Shown here in pieces: positions 9,604 to 18,325 of a stretch of DNA of 64,000 nucleotides. The notes under the pieces are model-generated. The model had not been told where the DNA came from and ran no database searches. It saw only the letters and a list, made by a program, of their open reading frames with translations. This stretch comes from Devosia crocina. Its GTDB lineage: Bacteria > Pseudomonadota > Alphaproteobacteria > Rhizobiales > Devosiaceae. The stretch's first letter is position 1. The number at the start of each line of letters is the position of its first letter. Position numbers and translations under genes: made by a program. The stretch lies in the NCBI RefSeq assembly GCF_900116545.1, contig NZ_FPCK01000001.1:1426001-1490000 (forward strand). The letters run 5' to 3'.

Positions 9604-9667
9604 TTGACTATGGGCGGGAGCGTCCCTAAAACATGGGTCGAAAAAACCAGTTTAGAATGGTTCGAAA
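9604..9667 (+). promoter_or_regulatory. suf operon promoter with Irr-type iron control element
   Basis: A -35-like TTGACT (9604-9609) is followed after 17 bp by TAAAAC (9627-9632). Just downstream, TTTAGAATGGTTCGAAA (9651-9667) matches the rhizobial ICE/Irr box TTTAGAA-N3-TTCTAAA at all but one conserved position. Irr is the haem-responsive Fur-family regulator that controls suf in many Hyphomicrobiales. The site position just after the predicted transcription start fits repression. The link to Irr is inferred. Confidence 0.6.
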
Positions 9668-9813
9668 TTTGTTTTTGCCCGCGAGTTGCGGCATGTGCGC
9701 CCCTTGTAATGAAGTTGGGCGGCAAATTTCAAGAAGTGTTTGGTTTTCGGGTCAATTCGAGGCTCTGGACCGGACGCAGGAATAAGTCGGCTACGAGAGT
9801 ATCAAGAAAGCAT

Positions 9814-10959
9814 ATGGCGAAAGAGAGTATCTATCTCGATCACAACGCCACTGCACCGCTTCGTCCCGAAGCGCGTGCTGCGCTTCTTGATGCGCTCGGA
9901 CTGACCGGGAATCCTTCTTCCGTGCACGCTCATGGGCGAAAGCTGCGCGACCTGATCGAGACTGGGCGCGCGCAGGTGGCAAAGCTGGCCGGTGCGGAAC
10001 CACGCCAGGTGGTGTTTACTGGATCGGCCACCGAGGCACTGACGCAGGCTATCGTAGGTGGCGCCAAGTTCTTTTCGGCAGGCGCCATCGTGGTTAGCGC
10101 AGGCGAGCATGCTGCCGTCTCCAAGGCCGCCGAGGCGACTGGCCTACCGGTCTGGACTGTCGCATTGGACGCAGATGGCCGCATTGATCTTGATCAACTC
10201 AGGGCTCTCCTCCAGGAGGCGGATGATCAAGAGATCTCGCTGCTGGTCGCTGTTCACTGGGTCAACAACGAGACCGGTGTGGTTCAGCCGATCGGCCAGA
10301 TATCTGTTCTTGTCGGGCCGACGCGTCACGCGCTGGTGATCGATGCCGTGCAGGCGTTGGGCAAGCTGGATCTGGATTTTGCCTCCTCCGCTGCCGACAT
10401 GATGGCCATCAGCGGACACAAGATTGGTGCGCCAGCAGGCATCGGCGCTCTTCTGGTGAAAGGTCACTGCGACACTATCCGGCTCATTCCAGGCGGCGGG
10501 CAAGAGCAGGGGCGGCGCGGGGGTACGGAATCGGCGGCTTTGATCAGCGCGTTCGGCGCGGCGGCTGCGGCGCCCTTAATCGATATCGCCAGAGCTTCGG
10601 ATCTGGCAGCTCAGGTCGAAAAGGGCCTGCGGGCATTGGCAGCAGATGTCGTGATCTTCGGCGAGGCGGCTCCTCGGATCGGCAATGTCGTTAATTTCGC
10701 CGTGCCTGGCGTGAAAAACGCGACTGCCATGATGAGCCTTGATCTGATGGGCCTGTCGGTTTCGGCCGGTTCTGCCTGCTCCTCGGGCAAGGTTGGTGCC
10801 AGTCATGTTCTTATCGCCATGGGCATAAACCGGACCCTCGCCGAATGCGCATTGCGCGTCAGTTTCGGCTGGAATTCTGAAGCTGGGGATGCTGCGGCAT
10901 TCCTTGGCGCATTTGAAACAATCCTGGCCCGCCACCGGCGGACCGGGCAGGCAGCCTAG
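9814..10959 (+). CDS. Cysteine desulfurase (NifS/IscS type), first suf gene
   Basis: The 381-aa PLP enzyme takes sulfur from cysteine for Fe-S assembly. The N-terminal IYLDHNATAPL, the PLP lysine in SGHKIGAPAG and the active cysteine in SAGSACSSGKVG (class I loop) are all visible. The start ATG 9814 (MAKESIYLDHN) follows AAGAAAG. The upstream in-frame extension covers the promoter and iron box and is not coding. It heads the suf operon, and a second, class II desulfurase (sufS) lies further along, a pairing typical of Hyphomicrobiales. Confidence 0.92.
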   Translation: MAKESIYLDHNATAPLRPEARAALLDALGLTGNPSSVHAHGRKLRDLIETGRAQVAKLAGAEPRQVVFTGSATEALTQAIVGGAKFFSAGAIVVSAGEHAAVSKAAEATGLPVWTVALDADGRIDLDQLRALLQEADDQEISLLVAVHWVNNETGVVQPIGQISVLVGPTRHALVIDAVQALGKLDLDFASSAADMMAISGHKIGAPAGIGALLVKGHCDTIRLIPGGGQEQGRRGGTESAALISAFGAAAAAPLIDIARASDLAAQVEKGLRALAADVVIFGEAAPRIGNVVNFAVPGVKNATAMMSLDLMGLSVSAGSACSSGKVGASHVLIAMGINRTLAECALRVSFGWNSEAGDAAAFLGAFETILARHRRTGQAA

Positions 10960-11024
10960 CTGCTGGAACGGATGATGGTTCGCGGCGGCCTTGACCCGTC
11001 GATGGACACTTAAGGAGAAGCCTG

Positions 11025-12554
11025 ATGGCGGACTACGATATTCCGACGCTCAAGGAAGAAATCGATCGGGAGACGGTCGAGCAGGTGCTGGCGCTCGACG
11101 TCGACAAGTATAAGTATGGCTTCGAGACTGAGATCGAGTCCGACGTGCTTCCGCCCGGTCTCACCGAGGAAACGGTTCGCTTTATCTCTGCCAAGAAGGA
11201 AGAGCCGGAGTGGATGCTGGAATGGCGTCTCGACGCGTTTCGTCGCTTCCAGACCCTCGAAGAGCCCAATTGGGCCAAGCTGCACTATCCCAAGATCGAT
11301 CTGCAGGCCATCAGCTTCTATGCAGCTCCGAAATCCTTCAATGGCCCCAAAAGCCTTGATGAAGTCGATCCGGAGCTTCTAAAGACCTATGCCAAGCTTG
11401 GAATCCCGCTCAAGGAGCAGGCGATCCTTGCCGGCGTCCAGGGTGCAGCAGAGTCTGTCGGCACACCGTTTGGCGCCAATGTCGCCGTTGACGCCGTGTT
11501 CGACTCGGTTTCGGTCGTGACGACCTTCCGCGAAGAGCTGGCCAAGGTCGGCATTATCTTCTGTTCGATCTCGGAAGCCGTGCGTGAGCATCCCGAGCTC
11601 GTCAAGAAGTATCTTGGTTCCGTGGTACCTGTTTCGGACAACTACTATGCCACGCTGAACTCGGCCGTCTTCACCGACGGGTCGTTCGTCTATATCCCGA
11701 AGGGCGTTCGCTGCCCGATGGAGCTGAGCACCTATTTCCGCATTAACGAGAAGAATACCGGCCAATTCGAGCGCACGCTGATCATTGCGGACGACGATAG
11801 CTATGTGTCTTACCTCGAGGGCTGCACGGCGCCGATGCGCGACGAGAACCAGTTGCACGCAGCGGTCGTCGAACTCGTGGCGCTCGACAATGCCGAAATC
11901 AAGTACTCCACCGTCCAGAACTGGTATCCGGGCGACAAGGACGGCAAGGGTGGTATCTATAATTTCGTCACCAAGCGTGGCGATTGCCGTGGCGTGAATT
12001 CGCACATTTCCTGGACCCAGGTCGAAACCGGTTCGGCCATCACCTGGAAATATCCCAGCTGCATCCTGCGCGGCGATGGTTCGCGCGGCGAGTTCTACTC
12101 GATCGCCATTTCCAACGGCTACCAGCAGGTCGATAGCGGCACCAAGATGATCCATCTGGGCAAGAACACGTCAAGCCGCATCATCTCCAAGGGTATTGCG
12201 GCGGGATTCTCGGACAATACCTATCGCGGACAGGTCTCGGCTCATGCCAAGGCCAAGAATGCCCGCAACTTCACCCAGTGCGACTCGCTGCTGATCGGCG
12301 ACAAGTGCGGCGCCCACACGGTTCCCTATATCGAGAGCCGCAACGGCACCGCGGTGTTCGAACACGAAGCCACGACCTCCAAGATTTCCGACGACCAGAT
12401 GTTCTATTGCCTCCAGCGCGGCCTCAACGAGGAAGAAGCTGTGGCTTTGATCGTCAACGGCTTCGTCCGCGATGTCTTGCAGCACCTGCCGATGGAGTTC
12501 ATGGTCGAAACCCAGAAACTGATTTCGATTTCGCTCGAAGGTAGTGTGGGATGA
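11025..12554 (+). CDS. sufB: Fe-S cluster scaffold protein SufB
   Basis: This 509-aa protein is the scaffold subunit of the SufBC2D complex that builds Fe-S clusters in the cytoplasm. The beta-helix core includes the conserved GMGAPFGANV-like region, [25 protein letters not shown] and the C-terminal [17 protein letters not shown] strong AAGGAG lies 8 nt before the ATG. The stop overlaps the next small gene in ATGA. Confidence 0.97.
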   Translation: MADYDIPTLKEEIDRETVEQVLALDVDKYKYGFETEIESDVLPPGLTEETVRFISAKKEEPEWMLEWRLDAFRRFQTLEEPNWAKLHYPKIDLQAISFYAAPKSFNGPKSLDEVDPELLKTYAKLGIPLKEQAILAGVQGAAESVGTPFGANVAVDAVFDSVSVVTTFREELAKVGIIFCSISEAVREHPELVKKYLGSVVPVSDNYYATLNSAVFTDGSFVYIPKGVRCPMELSTYFRINEKNTGQFERTLIIADDDSYVSYLEGCTAPMRDENQLHAAVVELVALDNAEIKYSTVQNWYPGDKDGKGGIYNFVTKRGDCRGVNSHISWTQVETGSAITWKYPSCILRGDGSRGEFYSIAISNGYQQVDSGTKMIHLGKNTSSRIISKGIAAGFSDNTYRGQVSAHAKAKNARNFTQCDSLLIGDKCGAHTVPYIESRNGTAVFEHEATTSKISDDQMFYCLQRGLNEEEAVALIVNGFVRDVLQHLPMEFMVETQKLISISLEGSVG

Positions 12555-12781
12555 CCGACGAAACCACCAATCTGGTGTTAGAGCATTTGCGGGCGATCCG
12601 CGCCGACATCGCATCGATGAAGGCCGATATCCGCAGCGTGCAATCGGAACAGACCGCGACGCGACACGAGCTGCGCGCAATTTCTGTTCGCGTTGATCAG
12701 ACACTCGAAGACATCGCGACAGTCAAGGTCCGCCTTGACCGCATTGAACGTCGCCTCGATCTCACCGAACCCGCGGAATAG
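12551..12781 (+). CDS. Small coiled-coil protein within suf operon
   Basis: The 76-aa protein starts in a 4-bp ATGA overlap with sufB, implying translational coupling. It is almost entirely heptad-patterned ([35 protein letters not shown]), so a helical coiled coil is predicted. It has no cysteines and therefore no Fe-S ligands. No function is recognised. Its position between sufB and sufC suggests it is made together with the SUF machinery, but similar small proteins occur elsewhere in rhizobial genomes. Confidence 0.75.
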   Translation: MTDETTNLVLEHLRAIRADIASMKADIRSVQSEQTATRHELRAISVRVDQTLEDIATVKVRLDRIERRLDLTEPAE

Positions 12782-12825
12782 CGCGCAACCGGCCGCAGCA
12801 TTCCCTTCCTGAAGAGACCAAAATT

Positions 12826-13587
12826 ATGACCACTCCCGTTCTTGAAATCCGCAATCTGCACGCCCGCATCGAGGAACGCGAAATCCTCAAAGGTGTGAAC
12901 CTCGTCATCCCGCAGGGCGAAGTCCATGCCATTATGGGCCGTAACGGCTCGGGCAAGTCGACGCTGAGCTATGTGCTCGCCGGCAAGGAAGACTATGAAG
13001 TCACCGAAGGCGAGATCCTGCTCAACGGCGAAAATATCCTTGAGATGGAGCCCGATGAGCGTGCTGCGGCTGGCCTTTTCCTCGCGTTCCAATACCCGAT
13101 CGAGATCCCCGGCGTTGCGACCATGACCTTCCTCAAGGCGGCCATCAATGCCCAGCGCAAGGCCCGCGGCGAAGGCGAACTTTCGACGCCCGATTTCATG
13201 CGCGCCGTCAAGGAAGCCGGCGCCCAGCTTAATGTCGACAGCGCCATGCTCAAGCGTCCGCTCAACGTCGGTTTCTCTGGTGGCGAAAAGAAGCGCGCCG
13301 AGATCATGCAGATGGCGCTTCTGAAGCCTTCGCTGGCCGTGCTGGACGAAACCGATTCCGGCCTCGACATCGACGCGCTGCAGGTTGTCTCGAAGGGCGT
13401 CAATGCCCTGCGTGACGGCAAGCGCTCCATGCTCGTGATCACCCACTATCAGCGGCTGCTCAATCACATCGTGCCGGACGTGGTGCATGTGTTCTCCGAT
13501 GGCCGGATCGTGGAAAGCGGCGACAAGGACCTGGCGCTCAAGCTCGAAGCCGAGGGCTATGCCAACTACGGTGGTGAGGCCGCCTGA
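12826..13587 (+). CDS. sufC: Fe-S assembly ATPase SufC
   Basis: This 253-aa ABC-type ATPase drives SufBCD cluster assembly. Walker A is GRNGSGKST (about 34-42), the signature is SGGEKKR (the SufC form), Walker B is LAVLDETDSGLD and the H-loop is VITHYQRLL. The stop codon overlaps the sufD start in TGATG. Confidence 0.97.
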   Translation: MTTPVLEIRNLHARIEEREILKGVNLVIPQGEVHAIMGRNGSGKSTLSYVLAGKEDYEVTEGEILLNGENILEMEPDERAAAGLFLAFQYPIEIPGVATMTFLKAAINAQRKARGEGELSTPDFMRAVKEAGAQLNVDSAMLKRPLNVGFSGGEKKRAEIMQMALLKPSLAVLDETDSGLDIDALQVVSKGVNALRDGKRSMLVITHYQRLLNHIVPDVVHVFSDGRIVESGDKDLALKLEAEGYANYGGEAA

Positions 13588-14801
13588 TGGTTCGTCCCAA
13601 CTTTCCCGTACGCCTCGGTGCTGCCGAGGAAGCGCTGATCGCCCAGCTCAAATCCGCCGGTGCCGATCAGGCTGCCGAACGCGTCACCGTCGCAGGTCTG
13701 CCGACCCGTCGCGTCGAGAGCTACCATTATACCGATCTCAAGACGCTGTTGCGCGCCGTGCCGCCTATGGGCCAGCCGGCCAATCAGGTAGATGTACCGG
13801 CGCTGGCTATCGCGGGTTCCTACAATCTCACCCTGATCAACGGCGCGGTGTTCCAGCAGGGCGAGGCCCCGGCTGGCTTGAAGGTGGGCACTGTCACGGG
13901 CGGAGTGCTGACTACTCGCGATGATATCCTTGTTCACGTGAACAATGGTCTTGCCCGGGAGGCACTGTCGCTCGATGTCGCCTCTGGCGCCGAGCAGATC
14001 GTGCAGATCGCCCGCCGGATCGAGGGAGAGGCGGCTCACGTCGCCGATGCCGTCAAGATCTTTGTCGGCGATGGTGCGAAGGCAACCATCGTCGAGACGT
14101 TTACCGGCTCCAAGGCTGCGCATGTGGGTAACCATGCGACCTATCTGGCGCTCGGCAAGGATGCCGTGGTGACCCATGTCACCATCGATCTGAGCGGACG
14201 CGAGACCTCACATTTCGCGACCAATGAGTATCATCTGGCTGACGGGGCGAAACTTCGCACGCTTATCGTTCATGCCGGTGCCGGCCTTTCGCGCACGCAT
14301 TTGTTTCCGCGTCTTGGCGGGGCCGGCGCGCATGCCGACGTGACCGGACTGAATCTCGTTTCTGACGGACAACACTCCGATATCACCATGGAAACGAGCC
14401 ACGCGGTTGCGCATACATCGTCGCAGCCTTTGTTCAAGTCTATCACCCGTGGCCACTCCAAGGCCGTGGTGCAGGGCAAGCTCATTGTGGCGCGCGACGC
14501 GCAGAAGACCGATGCCAAGTTCATGCATCAGGGTCTGATGCTGTCAGACGAAGCGGAAGTCCTCTCCAAGCCCGAGCTCGAGATCTACGCCGACGACGTG
14601 GTGTGCGGCCATGGGTCGACCTGCGGGAAGCTCGACGAGGATAGTCTCTTCTATCTGCTTAGCCGAGGCATCCCCAAGGCTGAAGCCGAGACAATGCTGG
14701 TGCGTGGCTTCATCGCCGAACTAATCGATCCGATTGAAGACGATGCGCTCAACGAGGCGCTGCAGGGGATCGTCGACGGCTGGCTTCTGACTGGACAATA
14801 A
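13587..14801 (+). CDS. sufD: Fe-S assembly protein SufD
   Basis: The 404-aa protein is the SufB paralogue in the SufBC2D complex. The C-terminal core shows the family pattern (KSITRGHSKAVVQGKL, DAQKTDAKFMHQGLMLS, DEDSLFYLLSRGIPKAEAE, RGF). It starts one base inside the sufC stop, so the two are coupled. A REP-like palindrome separates it from sufS. Confidence 0.95.
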   Translation: MVRPNFPVRLGAAEEALIAQLKSAGADQAAERVTVAGLPTRRVESYHYTDLKTLLRAVPPMGQPANQVDVPALAIAGSYNLTLINGAVFQQGEAPAGLKVGTVTGGVLTTRDDILVHVNNGLAREALSLDVASGAEQIVQIARRIEGEAAHVADAVKIFVGDGAKATIVETFTGSKAAHVGNHATYLALGKDAVVTHVTIDLSGRETSHFATNEYHLADGAKLRTLIVHAGAGLSRTHLFPRLGGAGAHADVTGLNLVSDGQHSDITMETSHAVAHTSSQPLFKSITRGHSKAVVQGKLIVARDAQKTDAKFMHQGLMLSDEAEVLSKPELEIYADDVVCGHGSTCGKLDEDSLFYLLSRGIPKAEAETMLVRGFIAELIDPIEDDALNEALQGIVDGWLLTGQ

Positions 14802-14820
14802 AACTCGAAATCCTCGTGGT

Positions 14821-14909
14821 TCGAGGCGCTTTGCGCACCTCACCATGAGGATTTCTCCTCAGCTCCCGAGATAGCCCTCATGGTGAGGTGGGAGCGCAGC
14901 GACCCTCGA
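14821..14909. repeat. Extragenic palindromic repeat between sufD and sufS
   Basis: Arms at 14821-14850 and 14876-14909 are inverted copies. The inner CACCTCACCATGAGG and CCTCATGGTGAGGTG are perfect over 15 bp. This resembles the CCTCATCCTGAGGTGC-type dispersed repeat of Hyphomicrobiales. In the transcript it would form a long hairpin inside the suf mRNA, which could set relative levels of the two gene halves. Confidence 0.75.
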
Positions 14910-14935
14910 AGTAAAAGGGCGGTTGGCAGGACCAG

Positions 14936-16156
14936 ATGATTTTCGACCTAGAAAAAGTGCGTGCCGACTTCCCGATCCTCTCGGAAATGATCCACGGTCA
15001 TCGGCTGGTGTTTCTGGACAGTGGCGCTTCAGCGCAGAAGCCTGTGCAGGTGCTGGATCGCATGGATCATGTGTTCCGGCATGAATATGCCAATGTGCAT
15101 CGGGGGCTTCATACGCTCGCCAATCGCGCGACCGAGGCTTACGAAGGCGGCCGCGACAGCGTGCGGCGTTTCCTTAATGCCAGGCGGATCGAGGAAATCA
15201 TTTTTACCCGGTCAGCGACCGAAGCGATCAATCTGGTGGCTTCGTCCTTTGCCGGTCCGCGGCTTGCTGAGGGTGACGAGATCGTCACCACGATCATGGA
15301 GCACCATTCCAACATCGTACCCTGGCATTTCCACCGGGAACGCAAGGGCGCGATCATCAAGTGGGTGGATGTGCGTGACGATGGCAGCTTCGATCTCGAC
15401 GCGTTCGAAGCGGCGCTGACCGACCGCACCCGTATCGTCGCCCTCACGCATATGTCCAATGTGCTCGGCACGATCACTCCGATCAAGAAAGTCGTCGAGA
15501 TCGCGCATGCTCGTGGCATTCCCGTATTGGTGGATGGTTCGCAGGGGGCTGTGCACACCGCAGTCGACGTGCAGGATCTCGACGCCGATTTCTATGTGAT
15601 GACAGGCCACAAGCTTTATGGCCCCACCGGCATCGGCGTGCTTTACGGCAAATATGATCTCCTCGCGGAAATGCAGCCCTATCAGGGCGGCGGGGAAATG
15701 ATCGAAACTGTCACTCTTGACGGTGTGACCTATAACGAGCCGCCCCATCGGTTCGAGGCGGGTACACCGCCCATCGTCCAGGCTGTCGGGCTTGGAAGCG
15801 CGCTCGACTATATGCGTGACCTCGGGCGCGAGGAGATCGTGGCGCATGAGCATGCCGTTGCCGAATATGCCTACGAAAAACTGAGCCAGATCAATTCACT
15901 TCGGCTGATCGGAACCGCGCCTGGAAAGGGCGGTATTTTTTCTTTCGAGATTGCCGGCGCGCATGCCCATGACATCGCTACTATTCTTGACCGCTATGGC
16001 ATCGCCGTCCGCGCGGGAACTCATTGCGCCCAGCCTTTGCTGAAACGTTTCGGCGTCACCTCTACCTGCCGGGCTTCCTTCGCACTATATAACGGCAAAG
16101 ACGATGTGGATGCGCTGGTCGATGGCATCGAGCGCGCCCGTAAATTTTTTGCCTGA
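14936..16156 (+). CDS. sufS: Cysteine desulfurase SufS (class II)
   Basis: The 406-aa PLP enzyme supplies persulfide sulfur to SufBCD. The PLP lysine is in MTGHKLYGPTGIG and the active cysteine in RAGTHCAQPLL, the short class II loop. The aspartate and histidine around the cofactor (EHHSNIVPW, VDGSQGAVH) are conserved. The length is normal. It is the fifth enzyme or scaffold gene of the operon, 135 bp after sufD across the repeat. Confidence 0.96.
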   Translation: MIFDLEKVRADFPILSEMIHGHRLVFLDSGASAQKPVQVLDRMDHVFRHEYANVHRGLHTLANRATEAYEGGRDSVRRFLNARRIEEIIFTRSATEAINLVASSFAGPRLAEGDEIVTTIMEHHSNIVPWHFHRERKGAIIKWVDVRDDGSFDLDAFEAALTDRTRIVALTHMSNVLGTITPIKKVVEIAHARGIPVLVDGSQGAVHTAVDVQDLDADFYVMTGHKLYGPTGIGVLYGKYDLLAEMQPYQGGGEMIETVTLDGVTYNEPPHRFEAGTPPIVQAVGLGSALDYMRDLGREEIVAHEHAVAEYAYEKLSQINSLRLIGTAPGKGGIFSFEIAGAHAHDIATILDRYGIAVRAGTHCAQPLLKRFGVTSTCRASFALYNGKDDVDALVDGIERARKFFA

Positions 16157-16166
16157 GAGATATGGT

Positions 16167-16559
16167 ATGAGCGAAGACACGACAGTGCAGGCCGACACGG
16201 CTATCGATACTCGCGTCGCCCCGACGATGCCGGAAAGCCTTGGTGAAACAGAGGTGCAGCGTATCACCTCGGACCTGATCGGCGCCCTCAAGACAGTCTA
16301 TGATCCAGAAATTCCGGTCGACATCTACGAATTGGGCCTGATCTACAAGGTCGACCTCGACGACGATCGCAACCTGACGATTGACATGACGCTGACCGCT
16401 CCCGGCTGCCCGGTTGCGGGCGAAATGCCAAGCTGGGTCGAGAACGCAGCTCGTGGCGTTGAAGGCATTCAGGACGTGACGGTCAACATGGTTTTCGATC
16501 CGCCATGGGATGCATCCCGCATGAGCGAGGAAGCACAGGTTGCGCTGAACTGGTGGTAA
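16167..16559 (+). CDS. sufT: SUF-associated DUF59/MIP18 protein (SufT type)
   Basis: The 130-aa protein carries a DUF59 domain over most of its length, with DPEIPVDIYELGLIY and the cysteine motif TLTAPGCPVAGEMP. SufT-type proteins help in Fe-S maturation of client proteins. ATG 16167 follows a GAGAGA stretch 10 bp after the sufS stop, fitting co-transcription. The upstream in-frame extension overlaps sufS and is rejected. Confidence 0.92.
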   Translation: MSEDTTVQADTAIDTRVAPTMPESLGETEVQRITSDLIGALKTVYDPEIPVDIYELGLIYKVDLDDDRNLTIDMTLTAPGCPVAGEMPSWVENAARGVEGIQDVTVNMVFDPPWDASRMSEEAQVALNWW

Positions 16560-16611
16560 TCTCCGGCGTTTAGCGCTATATATCGCAAAACACCGATAAA
16601 GGCAGAAGTCC

Positions 16612-16995
16612 ATGGCCTTCAAAATCATGTCCCTGAGTGAAGCCGCTGCAGAGCGCATCAAAGAAATCATGGAAGATTCCGACAAGCCGGTGATCGGCCT
16701 GCGCGTCGGGATCAAAAACGCCGGCTGTGCCGGGGTCGCCTATACGATGAACTATGTCACCGAGCCGCTGACCGGTGATGATCATGTTACCGATCGTGGC
16801 GTCGATGTCTGGGTGGACCCGAAGGCGACCATGTACCTGCTCGGCACGGTCATGGATTTTGAGGAAAGCAAGATGTCATCCGGCTTCACTTTCAAAAATC
16901 CAAACCAGACGGGAGCCTGTGGCTGCGGCGAAAGCGTCACGCTGAAGGCGGCAGACCTCAGGGCTATCGCAGAAGCGCGCGCTAGGGCCATCTGA
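16612..16995 (+). CDS. sufA: A-type Fe-S carrier SufA/IscA
   Basis: The 127-aa HesB/IscA-family carrier passes clusters to apoproteins. The three cluster ligands are visible: Cys39 (NAGCAGVAY) and Cys103/Cys105 (GACGCGES). It is the last suf gene, and aroA follows after about 50 bp in the same direction. Confidence 0.95.
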   Translation: MAFKIMSLSEAAAERIKEIMEDSDKPVIGLRVGIKNAGCAGVAYTMNYVTEPLTGDDHVTDRGVDVWVDPKATMYLLGTVMDFEESKMSSGFTFKNPNQTGACGCGESVTLKAADLRAIAEARARAI

Positions 16996-17047
16996 TCGCC
17001 TGGAGGCAATTGCGTCGGATCGCGCTTTGTCCTAACACGGCGGCATC

Positions 17048-18325
17048 ATGCCAAAGACGCTCCCGCCTGCCTACACCGTCATTCCCCCTGGCCGTCCGCT
17101 TTCTGGCCGCGTTTCCCCGCCAGGGAGCAAGTCCATCACCAATCGAGCGCTGCTTCTGGCAGCATTGGCCAAGGGCACCAGCCGGTTGACGGGGGCGCTC
17201 AAGAGCAAGGATACCGTGCTGATGGCAGAGGCGCTGCGCCAAATGGGCGTGGTCGTCGAGGAGCCGGATGTGCAGAGCTTTCTTGTTACCAGCAGCGGCA
17301 GTCTGACTTCGCCCGCACGACCTCTGTCCCTTGGTAATGCCGGCACAGCTACACGCTTTCTGACGGCGGCTGTTGCGACCATCAACGGTACGGTTGTGGT
17401 CGATGGCGATGAAGACATGCGCCTTCGTCCCATTCGTCCCCTCGTTGAAGCTCTCCGATCCCTGGGAATCGAGGCAAACGCACCCACCGGCTGCCCGCCG
17501 GTGACGATCCTTGGCACTGGCCGGTTCGGCAAGGGAAGGGTGGAAATCGACGCATCGTTGTCGAGCCAATATGTTTCGGCCCTGCTGATGGCCGCACCCT
17601 TCGGCGAGGGACCGATCGAGGTTGCGCTGGCCGGGCACGATATCGGCGCGCGCGGCTATGTGGACCTGACACTGGCCGCCATGCGGTCCTTCGGCGCCAA
17701 GGTCGAGGAAACATTGCCCGGGACCTGGCTGGTTCAGCCCACAGGCTACACCGCCACCGATTTTCACGTCGAGCCCGATGCCTCCGCTGCGACCTATCTT
17801 TGGGGCATCGAGGCGCTGACTGGTGGGACCATCGATCTCGGCGTCTCGCCCGACGCCTTCACCCAGCCCGATGCGGCTGCGCAGGCGGTCCTCGCGCAAT
17901 TCCCCCATATGCCGGCCGTTATTGATGGTTCACAGATGCAGGACGCGGTGCCCACCATGGCAGTGGTCGCAGCGTTCAACAATCATCCCGTGCGCTTCGT
18001 TGGCATCGCCAACCTCAGGGTCAAGGAAACCGATCGGATTCGTGCGGTCGCCAACGAGCTGAACCGCATTCGTCCTGGACTGGCCCGGGAAGATGGAGAT
18101 GATCTGATCGTCGCTTCAGATCCGGCGCTAATGCAGGCAGCGAACCGCGCCGAAACTTCGCGGATTGAAACCTATCACGATCATCGCATTGCCATGAGTT
18201 TCGCGCTCGCCGGTTTAAGAGTGGGGAATGTGACGATTCTTGATCCGGCATGCACCGGCAAGACCTATCCCGAATACTGGGACATGCTCGCTTCGCTCGG
18301 GGTCGAACTTGTGCCCACCAGTTGA
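17048..18325 (+). CDS. aroA: 3-phosphoshikimate 1-carboxyvinyltransferase (EPSP synthase)
   Basis: The 425-aa enzyme joins PEP to shikimate-3-phosphate in the chorismate pathway. Visible signatures are PPGSKSITNRALLLAALA at the N terminus, LGNAGTATRFLTAA, RLRPIRPLVEALRSLG, KETDRIRAVANEL and YHDHRIAMSFALAG. The GNAGTA loop carries the glycine usual in glyphosate-sensitive enzymes, unlike the GNAATG loop of class II CP4-type enzymes. It may be read through from the suf operon. Its stop abuts the convergent GGDEF gene with no spacer. Confidence 0.94.
   Translation: MPKTLPPAYTVIPPGRPLSGRVSPPGSKSITNRALLLAALAKGTSRLTGALKSKDTVLMAEALRQMGVVVEEPDVQSFLVTSSGSLTSPARPLSLGNAGTATRFLTAAVATINGTVVVDGDEDMRLRPIRPLVEALRSLGIEANAPTGCPPVTILGTGRFGKGRVEIDASLSSQYVSALLMAAPFGEGPIEVALAGHDIGARGYVDLTLAAMRSFGAKVEETLPGTWLVQPTGYTATDFHVEPDASAATYLWGIEALTGGTIDLGVSPDAFTQPDAAAQAVLAQFPHMPAVIDGSQMQDAVPTMAVVAAFNNHPVRFVGIANLRVKETDRIRAVANELNRIRPGLAREDGDDLIVASDPALMQAANRAETSRIETYHDHRIAMSFALAGLRVGNVTILDPACTGKTYPEYWDMLASLGVELVPTS

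Noticed and set aside
16982..17908. 308-aa antisense open frame
   Set aside because: It lies wholly opposite the well-supported aroA and has no recognisable motifs.
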